Source: Doryteuthis pealeii (Eukaryota; Mollusca; Cephalopoda; Myopsida; Loliginidae). Taken from it: 64,000 nt of DNA. The stretch spans positions 81,388,199 through 81,452,198 of the forward strand of contig CM042151.1 of NCBI GenBank assembly GCA_023376005.1, written 5' to 3'. Every line of letters begins with the position of its first letter. Positions within the stretch are counted from its first letter, which is position 1. A program made the position numbers and the translations under genes. Shown in pieces: positions 13,351 through 25,327 of the stretch. The notes beneath the pieces were generated by a model that was not told where the DNA came from, searched no databases, and worked only from the letters and a program-made list of their open reading frames with translations.

Positions 13351-15342
13351 GTACTCTAGTTTACCAGATTTTTCCACTTTTTCTTGCCTTACAGAGATTT
13401 TTTTTCGTAAGATTTATTAAAGAATTATAAACGTTAGACTTGAATAATATCTTTGGAAAAATGAGAAAGTCAATTCGAAAGTATCTTACTCCCCTCCCCT
13501 AAAATTTAGCCAGTATAATATTCTGTATTTTATTTTGCTAACATATATTTCGGAATTATATCAAATTGATTCATTCTCTAAAAATTACCATCAGCTGAGA
13601 GCACAGCAAATGTGAGTTCTATGTAATTTATCATTCATATATATTGAAGTTTTGATTTTATTATATTTTTCTTGCTATATTAAGAATGTCCGAATGTAAT
13701 TTAAGTAACTCAGATTTTAATTTTAAATTTAATTTCCAGGTTTACAGTTTTGACACTTTATTTTTTACCAATTATGTAAAATATTTGTTCTATCTATATG
13801 ACTTATTATCCTGAAAGTTCTATTTTTATTTTTGGAAGGAATTTGAATATAATTTTCTGACTCTTCAAATACAGGCAAATTAAATTTTTAGAATTATTTT
13901 CTTAACTGAACTGAATTATTACATGCAATTCAATCTTTTGAAATCTACAACACTCAAAATTTAGAATCCAGATGCTATTTTGACTCTTGTTTATACACTG
14001 ATGATATAGATTTATTTTATACAAATCTTTACTGCTATCAGTAACTCAAAACAGTTACGATTAAAAATTGGTAATGAATATATTTACATGTTATATTTAA
14101 TCAATAACAAAATAAACTTTTTATTCTAAAATTATATATGGACATATCAAAATTGAGGATTTAATTTTTTGCATTTCATATAATCTAAAAATAAAACTGT
14201 TTATTTAATTGTATATGATTCAAGGTTTTAATAGAAAACATAGAATGGGTCATAGTTTATTTTCAAAAGAATTTCCTCGAAACATTTAGAAAATGCTCCG
14301 CGATATTTTTGTGACGGTAAATTTAATTTGCTTTCCAATATGGCTGTTGAAATTAACTTTTTTTTCGTATCATCTAACGATAAAAAATATTCATTAAATT
14401 GTATAGTTGTAGAGTTTTTAATAAAAAACCTAAACTGGGTCATAATCTATTTAAAACAGTATTTCATAGTTTTAAAACTTTTAGAAAATGGTCTGAAATA
14501 TTTTTGAGGTGGGTAAACTTCTTTTGCTTTCCATAATAGCAGTTGATATGAAAGTTAAAAACATCTTTTTATATGTTAATATTTTTTTATGCGTTTTATG
14601 ATTTATAAGGAAAATATATTAATGATACTTCTATACGAATCTAAATAAAAATAAATGTGGCTTGAAAAATATCGATTTTATTTGAAATCAAAAGCAGAAA
14701 ATATTTTTAGTCAACAGTGCTAAGAATTAATTAATGAAATATACGGAATTATCAGAGTCTGAAAACAAGATTCCTTTAACTAAATAAGATAGATTTAACC
14801 AGTGATAACTCAAATTTATTCACTATAATATCTGAATGATTTAATTGTTTCCACGCATTGATCTATTCTGACTCGTGTTCTTATTTATCTTGAATCGTGT
14901 CCGCATCTTGGTTGCTTTGATCGTCGTAATTTCCGCCCATTTTCAGGTGTCTTTAGTATATGGTTACCTTTTGGAAATGACGAAACAAGCCTTTTATTAA
15001 AACCATGCAGGTAGATTGTTCACATTCTGACATCCATACAATAAAAATTCGATTCCATTTAGTCCCTTCGCCATTGTTATATTACTTTTCTGTCTCTTCT
15101 ACTTGACATCTAATAGAACCAATTGATGGAATTCAATTTTAAACTCCCTTCTTAATTGATTCAAGGCAATCATATGATGTTCATATTTTTGCTTGACGGA
15201 AATTCTTTAATTTTTTCTATCCTGAAAAATTTATCTAAAATAAGTCATATTATAGGCGTTTTTTAAAAAATTCTTAAACATGATTAGTTTTCAATTTCGT
15301 AAAGGACAGTTTTCAAAAAAGAATAATAAATCAAAACATCTA

Positions 15343-15344
15343 TA

Positions 15345-15384
<40 letters not shown>
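15343..15384. repeat. (TA)n microsatellite
   Basis: About 20 TA dinucleotides after aataatatataat. The mirror tract is at 44240-44278. Confidence 0.9.
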
Positions 15385-15385
<1 letters not shown>

Positions 15386-16589
15386 TATTATAATGGAGAT
15401 TGTTTGCTTTTCTGTCTGTAACCGAAACTATATCACTACTCAAGTCACAATTCCCTTTGTTATTTACGTCACATTCTCCATGATTTTATTCTTATTTAAA
15501 CCTCAATTTTCTAATAAAATTGTTTTACATTATTAATACTGTTAATCATACCTACAAATAAATAATATGCAATTGTATTTATATATACACTAAAATAGCA
15601 GTTTACAGTGTGAACAGGAAGGCTAATTTGCATATTGAAATTAAAAATTTGATTTTACTAAATATGTGCTTAGTATTGTTGATTTTTAATTGTATGGTTT
15701 TATCTTAATGAATATGATCAAAAATCTCTTCAATAAATCTTTAAAGAAATCGATTAACGAGAAGAAATAATTCTGATTTTATTCTTTACTTCCTATTTTA
15801 ACTAAGTTATTAAATTAGGAAAATTTAGCAATGAAAGACGAGAGTGATAGAAGTGTAAGTTTCAGTTGTTCTATTTTTCGATTATACACCCCTCTGTTCC
15901 AAATCTTTTTATCTGCATTCTTATTTAGTTTCATTAGCCTTTCTAATTTAATATATTCTATTACATTAAAACTTAAATACTTGCACCCGGAGGGTGCATA
16001 TATTTGCTAGTATATATAAATAAGATAAGGGAATAAAAATAAGGAATAACTTCTTCTTTTGTTTTTAATCGTACATAATTGAAAACAATATTAATTATTC
16101 AGTTCGTATTATCGTGTGTCTACCCCTCCCCACCGGACAAAAAAGTGTCATGGTTTGGAGCACTGATATTTCTTAATTGAAATATCTAATGTCTTTAGAT
16201 GTCGATATAGAAAATGTCGATTTTACTTTTTAACTGTATGTTCTATTTAGATAGATTATTCCGATTCTGCCATCCATACAAAAGAAATTCGATTCTTTTT
16301 ATTGACTTCTTACTTGTCATATGTCTTTTTTGTCTCTAACCACTGAACCTTTGGTAGAATCAGTTGATGCAATTTTTAATTCTTAAATCTAATATCCTTT
16401 CTTAGTTAATTAAAAGCTATCATATAAGGATTTTTGCTTGACAGAAATTCTGCAAGTTTTTTCTGAGCTTAAAAATTCAATTTATTTTATAGACAGACTT
16501 TGTATTATCTTTTAATATTTAAGCGTGATTATTTTCCAATTTGCAAATAAATACATTTCCAGTCTGGAAAAAAAAAAAGAGACTAAAAT

Positions 16590-17320
16590 GTCTAAAGATA
16601 TTTTGGTGATTTTTGGATTCTGTCGTCCCAGTCTCCTGTCCTAAAATACGCTAGACGATGCCTGCTGAAAAAGTGAACCGTATTTTCTTTTAGAATTTAA
16701 GCGTAATTATTTTCCAACATTCCAGTCTGAAAAAAAAAAAAAAAAAGACTAAACTGTCTGAAGATATTTGGTTGATTTTCGGATGTTATCGACCCGGCCT
16801 CCTGCCCTAAAATACGCTAGGTGGCTCCTGCTGAAAAAGTAAACCGTGCTAGTTTTGAACCATGTAGCAGTTTGAAGGCGTTTTTATCGACAATTTAATG
16901 CGATATGAAAGCATTATTTTACAGCCACCAAGCTTTTTATCGACCCTACAAGTAATTGTATATATTTTAACCCACACTATTTAGAATATCTTTTTTTTAG
17001 CATTTTGAAGGTGTTTTTATCGACAGATATTTTTTTAGCGGTATGAAGGCGTTTTTTTTGTCGATAAGTTAATGCGATAAGAACGCAATATTTTACAGAC
17101 CGCCCCCACCCCCCGGATTTAAAAAAATATTTTCAATGATTTGTCATGCCATAAGTAATTTGGAGTATGGCTGTAAAATATCGTTTACTTGTCGATACAA
17201 ACGCCTTCGAACCCCTACATGGTTCATAAACTAGCACTTTACAGCAGGTGCCGCTTAGCGTATTTTACGACACGAGACCGGGACGACAGCATCCAAAAAT
17301 CACCGATATTTGAATAAAAA
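16590..17320. mobile_element. foldback element FB-2, copy L1
   Basis: Terminal inverted repeats: the left end 'ggtgatttttggattctgtc' and the right end 'gacagcatccaaaaatcacc' are near-perfect complements, followed inward by AAAATACGCTAG and CAGCAGG motifs on both sides. The left terminus is partly duplicated (16597-16690 and 16766-16860). The interior holds several copies of GGCGTTTTTATCGACAA in both orientations. No coding capacity. Other copies are at 28985-29328 (half), 32338-32910 and 42300-43030. Confidence 0.7.
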
Positions 17321-18060
17321 GAGTATTTGGTTGGTTGGCTGGTTGGTTTTTACTGCACGTCATTTTATGCCAAAAATGTTTTGTTTCATACATAATTGTT
17401 ACGTATTCAATTTCTTTAATAAAAACAATGAATTATTTTTTTTCCTTGAGTGATACAAAATTGAGAAAATTATAAATGATTATTGAATTAGGATCATTCA
17501 GTAAGTCACTTTATGACTGCAGACACTTTCCAATCCCAGATGTGACGTTTGGGTGGATAGACACAAGATATGTTACCTATGTTGTGACTTGTCAGACCCT
17601 CTCTTGTTTTCAACATTCTTCTTCAACAGGGTATGGGTAGTGGGGTGATAATTTTGCTTCTGTGTCTGGTACTGCTGCCCTGCCGCTAAAAAGTCTCTGA
17701 ATTGGTGCGTTCCTGAGGTTCAGTAACCCAATAAATAGATTTTCCCTGGAAGTTCTTCACTTCCGGTTACATTGACGTGAAGGATATTATCCTTTGATCT
17801 TTCAATATTAGTCTATCTTTGACCCATAGTTAAAGAAAGTGTTCAGGGAAGCTGACAATGATTTTTACCATCCGGCTATCCTCTATCTACGACTTAAGCA
17901 AATGTATACATTGTGGTATCTTCCTTTCTACTGTAAGGGATCTGTGAAAGTATATGGTCTTATATTGACTGCAATGTCAGATTATTTATTGGCAACAACT
18001 CTTCTACGTTGTTGATGATCGTCACAGGTAATCTGATAATGGAATCGTCCTCCTAGTTTT
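17321..18060 (-). mobile_element. Ty3/gypsy-like pol remnant
   Basis: On the minus strand, around 17735-17830, fragments resemble the conserved segment between RNase H and integrase of gypsy polyproteins. The clearer version is in the mirror arm (41784-41860: RLILKDQRII, PSMQPEV). Frames are broken. A ggttggttggctggttgg tract lies at 17328-17346. Confidence 0.4.
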
Positions 18061-18674
18061 ATGGCAACGGGGATGGGTATAAAAGGTGTTTTATTGCATG
18101 CTCATCTTAAAGGAAGTGACTTGTATCCTTTGTCAGAGAGCTAACACAGTAAAGCTCACAAAAGTATAGATTTAGGGTTAGCTAATATGCGTTATAATTT
18201 TGGTCTCATATCATTCTAAATAGATAAAGTTCGTTTTTGAACATTAATCTTTATCATTTTCTCGGATAATTTGAAATAATGTATTTGTCTATCTTTTAAT
18301 TTCATTGTTTATTTGATTGCAGATTTTTCATCAAGGAAATACGTCTCACGTGTTGCTTCACTATAAAGGATCCTGTATTTTACATCTTGGAATATAATTT
18401 GCCGATTTACATTTCACAGAGCATTTGGCATAGGTACAGATTGAAATGCCGGACGCATAGCATTCTGTTGGATGGTGAAAACGGAATTATTACGGAAGAG
18501 AATTGAGGAGAAATCTTATAATACGTCACCGGTTTATAATTACTGGATATTCTGAAATTTCGTCATTAAAAGATTGAATATACACACAGGACAGATGTTA
18601 AGATTCGATTAATGTTAGTAAATTTTATTTTGAAAGGAATCTTAAAAGTTCACATAGGATAACACATACAAAAT
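18061..18674 (+). other. 5' flank of ZNF copy B
   Basis: Contains a copy of the short dispersed block (attgcatgctcatcttaaag) and the promoter block at 18347-18368. A TGACGTA-like cggt motif sits near 18525 and a GTTAGTA donor-like site near 18613. It is alignable with the A and C flanks around the promoter but diverged elsewhere. Confidence 0.6.
18347..18368 (+). promoter_or_regulatory. conserved E-box plus TATA block of copy B
   Basis: CACGTG at 18347-18352, GTTGCTTCAC, TATAAAG at 18362-18368 and then GATCC, about 305 bp before the ATG. It matches the A and C copies even though the rest of the flank has drifted, which suggests constraint. Confidence 0.55.
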
Positions 18675-20343
18675 ATGGCAATTGAATGCTGTATATGTGG
18701 GAAAGCTTTTGCAATTGAATCAGATTTAAGTAAACATATGCGCGAACATACAGAAAAGGGGCCATTTACATGTAAGATATGTGAGAAAAGTTTTGCTTGG
18801 AAATCCAGTGTAATACGTCATCAACGCAGACATACAGGAGAGAAACCCTTCAAATGTGATGAATGCAACAAAGATTTTCTATATGCTTACCATTTAAAAG
18901 ATCATCAACGCACACATACAGGAGAGAGACCATTTATATGTAAAATATGTAAGAAAAGTTTTTCTCAGCACGGCACTTTGGCAACACATCAACGCACACA
19001 TATAAATAGACCGTTTACATGCAATATATGCGACAAAAGTTTTCCTCAGAAATGTAGATTGATAATTCATCAACGCAAACATACAGGAGAGAGACCATTT
19101 ACATGTGAAATATGTGACAAACGTTTTTCTCAGCAAGGCTCTTTGACAAAACATCAACGCATACACATCAAATGTGATACAGGCAACAAAGTCTTTACAC
19201 GGGCTCAACATTTACAAAATCATCAACGAATACATACGGGAGAGAAACCATATTCATGTGAGAAATGTGACAAATATTTTAATCAGAAATACAATTTGAT
19301 AAGTCATCAACGCATACATACAGGAGAGATGCCATTCAAATGTGACAAATGCCCCAATGCCTTTAGAAATTCTTACTCTTTAACATATCATAAACGCAAA
19401 CATACAGGAGAGAGTCAGAATATATGCAAGGAAAGCAGCGAAAATTTTGTAAAGCCTATTCCAGAAACCGAATACATTAGAAGAATCATTACCAGAAACA
19501 AACAATATATCAACAATCATGAACCAGATGTTAACTCACAATGCAAAATGATTCTCCCCTGAAAAATACTTACGAATATCAGAAATCAAAGGCATTTGAA
19601 TATTGTTTATCAGAATCAAACACTAGATCAACAATCACAAAGACAGATGTTAACTCACAAATACAAAACGTACCTCTCTTAGAAAATACTAACGACCAAC
19701 ACCTTACCAGTTTATTGACACAGAACGAAGAACATTTCTCAAATATTTTTCGGAATTAGAAACAAATATTGCAATTCATAATTTATTGGATCTATTTCCA
19801 TTGATCGAAGAAACATCAAGTTTTTCAAAACCAATAGAAATGATTGATGAAATATCACTTCAATATAGAACAAGCCAACAAAATCTCTCAATGAATACAA
19901 GTCGAATTGATGAAGAAAATAAAAGGCACGAGAGTCCATTGAGAAATACAAATGAAGAACTAAACGAACAATCGGAATTACATCTTCAATTTAATCTTAA
20001 TACTCACCATTCAGTGCATGAAAATGTCTCACCCTTAGAAAATACTTACAAATATCAGGAATCGATGCTATTAGAAGATTCTTCGTTAGAAACAAACAGT
20101 TCTTTAACACTCACAAAAACAGAAGCCAACTCACAAAATATCCCTCTCTTAGAAAATACTCACAAAAACCAACAATCAAATACAATAGAAGAATCATTAT
20201 CAGAATACCAGCAATTGAATACATTAGAAACAAACATTCCAATTGGAGATAATTTCTTGGAACTATTTCCACAGATCGAAGAAACATCAGGATTTCTACA
20301 AACTGAAAATATGGAATTAATTCCCTTGGTACAGATCAAATAA
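18675..20343 (+). CDS. C2H2 zinc-finger gene copy B (two frameshifts in the tail)
   Basis: Predicted nuclear DNA-binding protein with nine C2H2 units from MAIECCICGKAF to CDKCPNAF, joined by TGEKPF or TGERPF linkers. Finger 7 reads CDTGNKVF, so its second Cys is Gly and its linker is abnormal; it should not bind zinc normally. Finger 5 follows a shortened linker (HINRPF, against HIGNRPF in B'). The finger array is open to 19562. Compared with B', a 5-base loss near 19450 and a 1-base loss near 19747 break the tail; later frames carry LELFPQIEETSGF and end at 20343 (LVQIK then stop). The tail modules are related to those of A and C but not expanded. The promoter is at 18347-18368. Either the fingers alone are expressed or the gene is dying. 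Confidence 0.75.
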
Positions 20344-21230
20344 CACAAAGATAGAAACGAACGATGAAACCTCGCTACAATATAAAACAAGTGAACAAAT
20401 TCTCTCAATGAATAGAAGTCAAATTGATACAGAAAATAGAAAGCTCAAGAATCCACTGACAAATACGAATGAAAAATTACACGAACAATTGGAATCATGT
20501 ATAAATGACAATAGTTCTTATTAGAAAAACCGGGAAAGAAAAAAGATCTATTTCACCTTCAATTTAATCTTAATATTCACAATTCAGTAAATGAATACCT
20601 ACAATTGAATACAATAGAATAATTTTTACCAGAAACAAAAATGGAAAAATATCACTTGAATATAGAATAAACGACCAAACTTACTCAATGACTCCAAGTC
20701 TCATTGATAAAGAAAATACAAGACTCGAGAGACAAGTGACATTACCAGTTTATGGAAATGAAGATTTATCCGGATAATCGGAAACTTATATATTCCTATT
20801 TGATATTAGGAAAATCTAAAGAAAATATATTTTTGTATTATAGTTCGATACTTCTCACAAGATTTTTTTTAGCAAAATTTAAATTTAAAAAACATATTTC
20901 CTTGATTACGATACTTGGCAATATAAAGATATGTTCATCTTGAATTATGGAAGTATTTCCCCTGAAACATATCGTACAATCCAAATGATAGATGAAATAT
21001 CACTTCAACATAAAAACTAACGACCAAAACTTCTCGATGAATATAAGTCTCATTTATAAAGAAAATACAAGACTCGAGAAACAAGTGACATTACCAGTTT
21101 ATGGAAATGAAGATTTATCCGGATAATCGGAAACTTATATATTTCTATTTGTTATTAGGAAAATCTAAAGAAAAAACATTTTTGTATTATAACTCGATAC
21201 TTCTCATAAGACTTTTATATTTTGTATTAT
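20344..21230 (+). pseudogene. decayed tail modules downstream of B
   Basis: Degenerate copies of the C-terminal modules: SLQYKTSEQ, LSMNRSQID, and two TLPVYGNEDLSG endings (stops at 20775-20777 and near 21121). The frames are broken. The mirror is 38380-39249, where one module (38461-38664) is still open. The tattatagttcgatacttct repeat separates modules. Confidence 0.6.
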
Positions 21231-21339
21231 AGTTCGATACTTCTCACAGACTTTTTTTAAACAAAGATTTAATTTGAAATATATTTTCTTGATTTCTTTT
21301 TACCAAAATCGGTTTTGATTTTTATCCTTCACCAACTTT

Positions 21340-22060
21340 ATCATTTTTAAGTTGATGCTATAAGAAGATTTTTTCTCAGAAACAAACAGTTCTTTAACAC
21401 TCACGAAAACAGAAGCCAACTCACAAATACAAAATATCCCTCTCTTAGAAAATACTCACAAAAACCAACAATCAAATACAATAGAAGAATCATTATCAGA
21501 ATACCAGCAATTGAATACATTAGAAACAAACATTCCAATTGGAGATAATTTCTTGGAACTATTTCCACAGATCGAAGAAACATCAGGATTTCTACAAACT
21601 GAAAATATGGAATTAATTCCCTTGGTATCTCAATGAATATAAGTCGAATTGAAGAAGAAAATAAAAGGCTCGAGAGTCCATTGACAAATACGAATGAGGA
21701 CCCACACGAACTATCGGAATTTGATCTTCAATTTAGTCTTAATACCATTCAGTGGATGTAAATGTCTTTCCCTTAGAAAATACTTACGAATACCAGAAAT
21801 CGATGCTATTAGAAGATTCTTTTTCAGAAACAAACACTTCATTAACACTCACGAAAACAGATGCCAATTCACAAATACAAAATATCCCTCTCTTATCTCC
21901 CTTGATACAGATCGGAGAACACAAAAGATTGAAATAAATGATGGAACAACATTTCAATATACAAAAAGGCAACAAAATCTCTCAATGAATCCAAGTCGAA
22001 TTGAGGAAGAGAATACAAGACTCGAGAGGCCAGTGACATTACCAGTTTCTAGAAATTAAG
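21340..22060 (+). pseudogene. extra tail-module fragment, left arm only
   Basis: A second, rearranged copy of the B-type tail: ETNIPIGDNFLELFPQIE and SRIEEENKRLESPLTN are recognisable in broken frames, closing with RPVTLPVSRN at about 22057. It lies in the 2.4-kb segment missing from the right arm. No fingers and no promoter. Confidence 0.6.
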
Positions 22061-22867
22061 AACTGAACGGATAATCGTAAACTTATATATTCCTATTTGA
22101 TATTAGTAAAATATAAAGAAAATATATTTTTGTATCATAGTTCGATAATTCTCACAAGATTTCTTTTAGCAAAATTATAATTTAAAAAAATATTTTTTTC
22201 ATTCGTTGATTACCAGTTTAGTTCGATACTTCTCAAATGATTTTTTAGCAAAATTTTAATTAATTTTTTTTTTGTAAATACATTCTTGATTTCTTTTTTT
22301 TTTATCAACAATCTTTTTTTAAATTTTTATCCTTCACCAACTTATTATTTTTATTTTACCTTTTTAATATAATTTCTAATTTTTCTTCAATGAGCAAGAA
22401 ATCATAGGACAATTTTTGAAAAATTTCGAGGAAATGTCTCCGACGTAATTTCATTTGCCTTCTAGGTTTAATTAATTTCGTCACATTTCCTTTTTTTATT
22501 GATATTTCTTTTCCATGATTTTTATTTTCGTCCTTACCAAATGTATTCTTTGCATTCATTTTTTTAAAACTTTGATTCATGTGATTTTAATTTTCTTATT
22601 TTTTAATAAAACTCGCTTGAAAATACATTAACCTTAAAATTCACTTCAAACATTTTCTTTTCCTTTCTTTCTTTTAATATTCATGTATCTCTAAATTCAT
22701 TTTCAATCAACCAGAAAAGTAAAGAAGATTGAAAAGAAAATGATTATACTAAAAAAAAAATCTAATTTTCAAATAAAGTATTTTTCAATTTACTAATTTA
22801 TCATATATTCGTTCACTTTTAGTTTTTCTCTGGTTTTATTTCCTCCTTAAAAAAATCATTTTCAGGA
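22061..22867. other. AT-rich spacer
   Basis: Diverged version of the 9736-10500 spacer (ataatttctaatttttcttcaatgagc, then tttcttttcc). No gene seen. Confidence 0.5.
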
Positions 22868-23200
22868 GAACCGTTATATTTATGCAAAACAATGTCCCTT
22901 TGCATTCAGCACATAAGACTATGGAATACCTACAAAAATTAGGCTTCTGTGGAATTCAGAAGATGAACTGGCCGACGATTTCTCAAGATTTAAACACAAT
23001 TGAAAACTTGTGGTGCGTTCCGACACGACCTGTTTATGAGAATGGACGCCCGTTTAGAAGAAAGGTGACTTGCGACAGGAAATATTAAACGTATCATAAG
23101 AAATTACATCAAAGGATATTCAGAAATTGATATGTTCGATGGACCAGGGACATTTCTACGGCATTTTAAAAAAGGATATCGTATTTCATATTAACCAACT
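22868..23200 (+). mobile_element. Tc1/mariner transposase remnant
   Basis: The frame to 23088 reads QNNVPLHSAH, LQKLGF, then NWPTISQDLNTIENLW and RPVYENGRPF. These match the end of Tc1-type DDE/D transposases (consensus QDNAPxH ... SPDLNPIENLW ... VYxNGRxF). The usual catalytic Asp before NxPxH is Asn, and only the C-terminal third remains; a shifted frame continues to about 23195. An inactive fossil, confined to the left arm. Confidence 0.85.
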
Positions 23201-23879
23201 CCACCATCATCTTTAACTGTTTACTTTTATATTTCGATTCAATTTCATAATATTTACTGTATGTTTCCATAAAAATCTGTAAATGAAGCAATTAAAGTTT
23301 TTTTAATATCTTTTTAACAGAGATTTTTAAAATTACAAACCGTTAATAATTTGACTCATTAAGAATTTCAGTAAATTAGGTAAATGACCGAAACTTCTGT
23401 TAACTTTTTAAGGATGTGTTTTATGGATTATATGTAAATATAATTTGTCATCAATCTCTGATAATTTCGTTAAATTCCAACGAGTAATATTTGGATGGGA
23501 CGGGAAAGTGTCACTTCGAGAAAAACGCCTTCAAACAGTAAGGGAATTCAATTGTAGCGCGGGTTGGTTTCTGAGCAGGCGGCCAGGACGCATTTATGCG
23601 ATATGCACTCAAAATTTAAGGAGTAAGCTTTTATATATATTTGTTACCGACACCTTACTTCTAAGTTAAGCTTAATAAAAGTGTTGTTATCAGCCATAAA
23701 AGATTATAATGAAAATTCGGATGAATATACACTGGTCGCGACATATTTTTTGTTTTAAAAACGAATTAAAATTAATCAAATCGATTATTTAATGTCAAAC
23801 AAAGTAGTAACATAATGACCATCATTAACAAAAGAAAAATATCATTACATATACAATTTTTTAAAAACATTTAAAATGA
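23201..23879. other. AT-rich, no gene
   Basis: Contains GGGACGGGAAAGTGTCAC near 23494 and FB-1-like edge sequence from about 23740. The right end of the left-arm-only segment is at about 23625, where pairing with 38370 resumes (cttttatatatatttgttac). No supported coding region. Confidence 0.45.
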
Positions 23880-24725
23880 TTTTTTCGGCCAATTTCTATC
23901 GCTTTCAGTCTGAGACGCTGGTTTAAAATGGCTTTTTAACAAATTTAATGTAACATTCAGGATTGCAAAAAATTTACAAAAATCAGGGATTTTAATTAAA
24001 TTTTCAGTATTGATTTATCAATTAATGAATTTTATAATGCATCAGTTATTTTATTTCAAATCTTTAATTAAGCATTTTTGCTATGAAAAATGAATATATA
24101 AAATTCATTTAAAATATGAAAAACCTGATGTTAAGTTTAAAATGTTATACTTTTAGTTTCTGGAAAGAAATATCTATTTAATGCAAACCTTATTTTAGAT
24201 ACAAAAAGTAATAAGTTTTGAAGAAAAACTCTATTGAAAATTTACCCCCGCCCTTTTAGGCAGAAGAATATCGATGTATAATTTTTTATTTTATAAGATA
24301 ATAGCCAATTAAATAATTATCGAAATGAGTAAAAAAGAAATCTCCTAAAAATTATTTTATTATTTTTTTACATTTTATTTTCCGATTTTCGGTACTTATT
24401 TCCTCATAGAAAAGCCACCGTAAAATTTTGTTTCTATTCATAACTTCGGTTTTTTATCTCTTTATTTATACTGTAATTAGTACAGAAAATGACCAAATCG
24501 CAAAAATGTTACGCCCCCAAAATAGGGGAGGGGGGTTAAAATTAAGTGACTGAAAAAAATGAGAGTTTTGAAATAAAATAAATAATGCATTATAAAAATC
24601 ATTCATTAATAAATAAACAGTGAAAATTTCATTAAAATCCGATAATTCCCTGATTTTTTGTGAATTATTTTCTATAGGGTGGGGAGCTAAATTCATTTTG
24701 TCAAAAACGCATTTTCGGCTCATTT
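23880..24725. mobile_element. foldback element FB-1, copy left arm
   Basis: Inverted halves of about 200 bp: 'attttataatgcatcagtta' (about 24028) against 'aaataatgcattataaaaat' (about 24578), with 'aaaaatcagggattttaatt' mirrored by 'aaaatccgataattccctga'. The interior is AT-rich with a C/G-homopolymer block. No coding capacity. The mirror is 37250-38110. Confidence 0.6.
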
Positions 24726-25293
24726 TGGGCCACCCTAATACACTCAATAAGCTGATAATCTGAACACATTTCTTGCCTTTTTTTAATAAACAGTTTTTAT
24801 AGAATACTGTTATAAGGTGAAAAATTATTTTTATATTTTACAGCTTGAGTAACTTGATCTAAAATATCCTTTATTAAGTACAGTTTAAATCAAGCTAATG
24901 GTGAAAAATAGATACGTCCACTTTTTATCAGGAGAGTTAATAAATCTTTTTGAATTTTTCAATTTTAAAACGATTATCAAAATCAGTGATTTGTGTAATT
25001 TTACTGATATTACCAGCTCTTTAGTCCTCAAAGATTTAATTTTATACTAAATAGCTTATTTTGCTAAATAAATTTGAAATGTTTTTTTTTATCAAATATG
25101 ATTCTAAGTTGTTTTACAACGGTTGGTCATTAAATTAATTTTTACATTTCTAGAAAGATCAAATTAAGAATACCACATTGAAACATAAAAAAAAATTGAA
25201 CACCCAAAAAGTTGTTTTCTTAAAATTCAAAAACAGTTTTTGTAAAATTTTGAATTGATTCAGAAAAAAGTCTTTTCCCTGATTCATAAATTC

Positions 25294-25327
25294 AAATATC
25301 GTTTTGAACATGTTCAAAACGATATTT
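25294..25327. repeat. 34-bp perfect palindrome
   Basis: Perfect dyad centred at 25310/25311; half-site AAATATCGTTTTGAACA. It is kept intact in the mirror arm at 36662-36695. Confidence 0.9.

Larger units (their letters stand above)
12861..16589. other. segmental repeat L1, non-coding
   Basis: A long AT-rich block that recurs in the same orientation at about 25960-28985 (L2) and inverted at 32911-36000 (R2) and 43031-46740 (R1). Segments such as 13950-14170 and 26990-27210 are nearly the same. It contains a T-arm-like motif at 13334-13350, a hairpin TGCACCC-GGA-GGGTGCA near 15987 and a (TA)n tract. Scattered stops in all frames; no gene seen. Confidence 0.7.

Noticed and set aside
18894..19211. 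105-codon antisense frame in copy B fingers, also at 40396-40716
   Set aside because: Complement of the repeated finger/linker sequence; recurrent CALM strings reflect TGEKPF-linker antisense.
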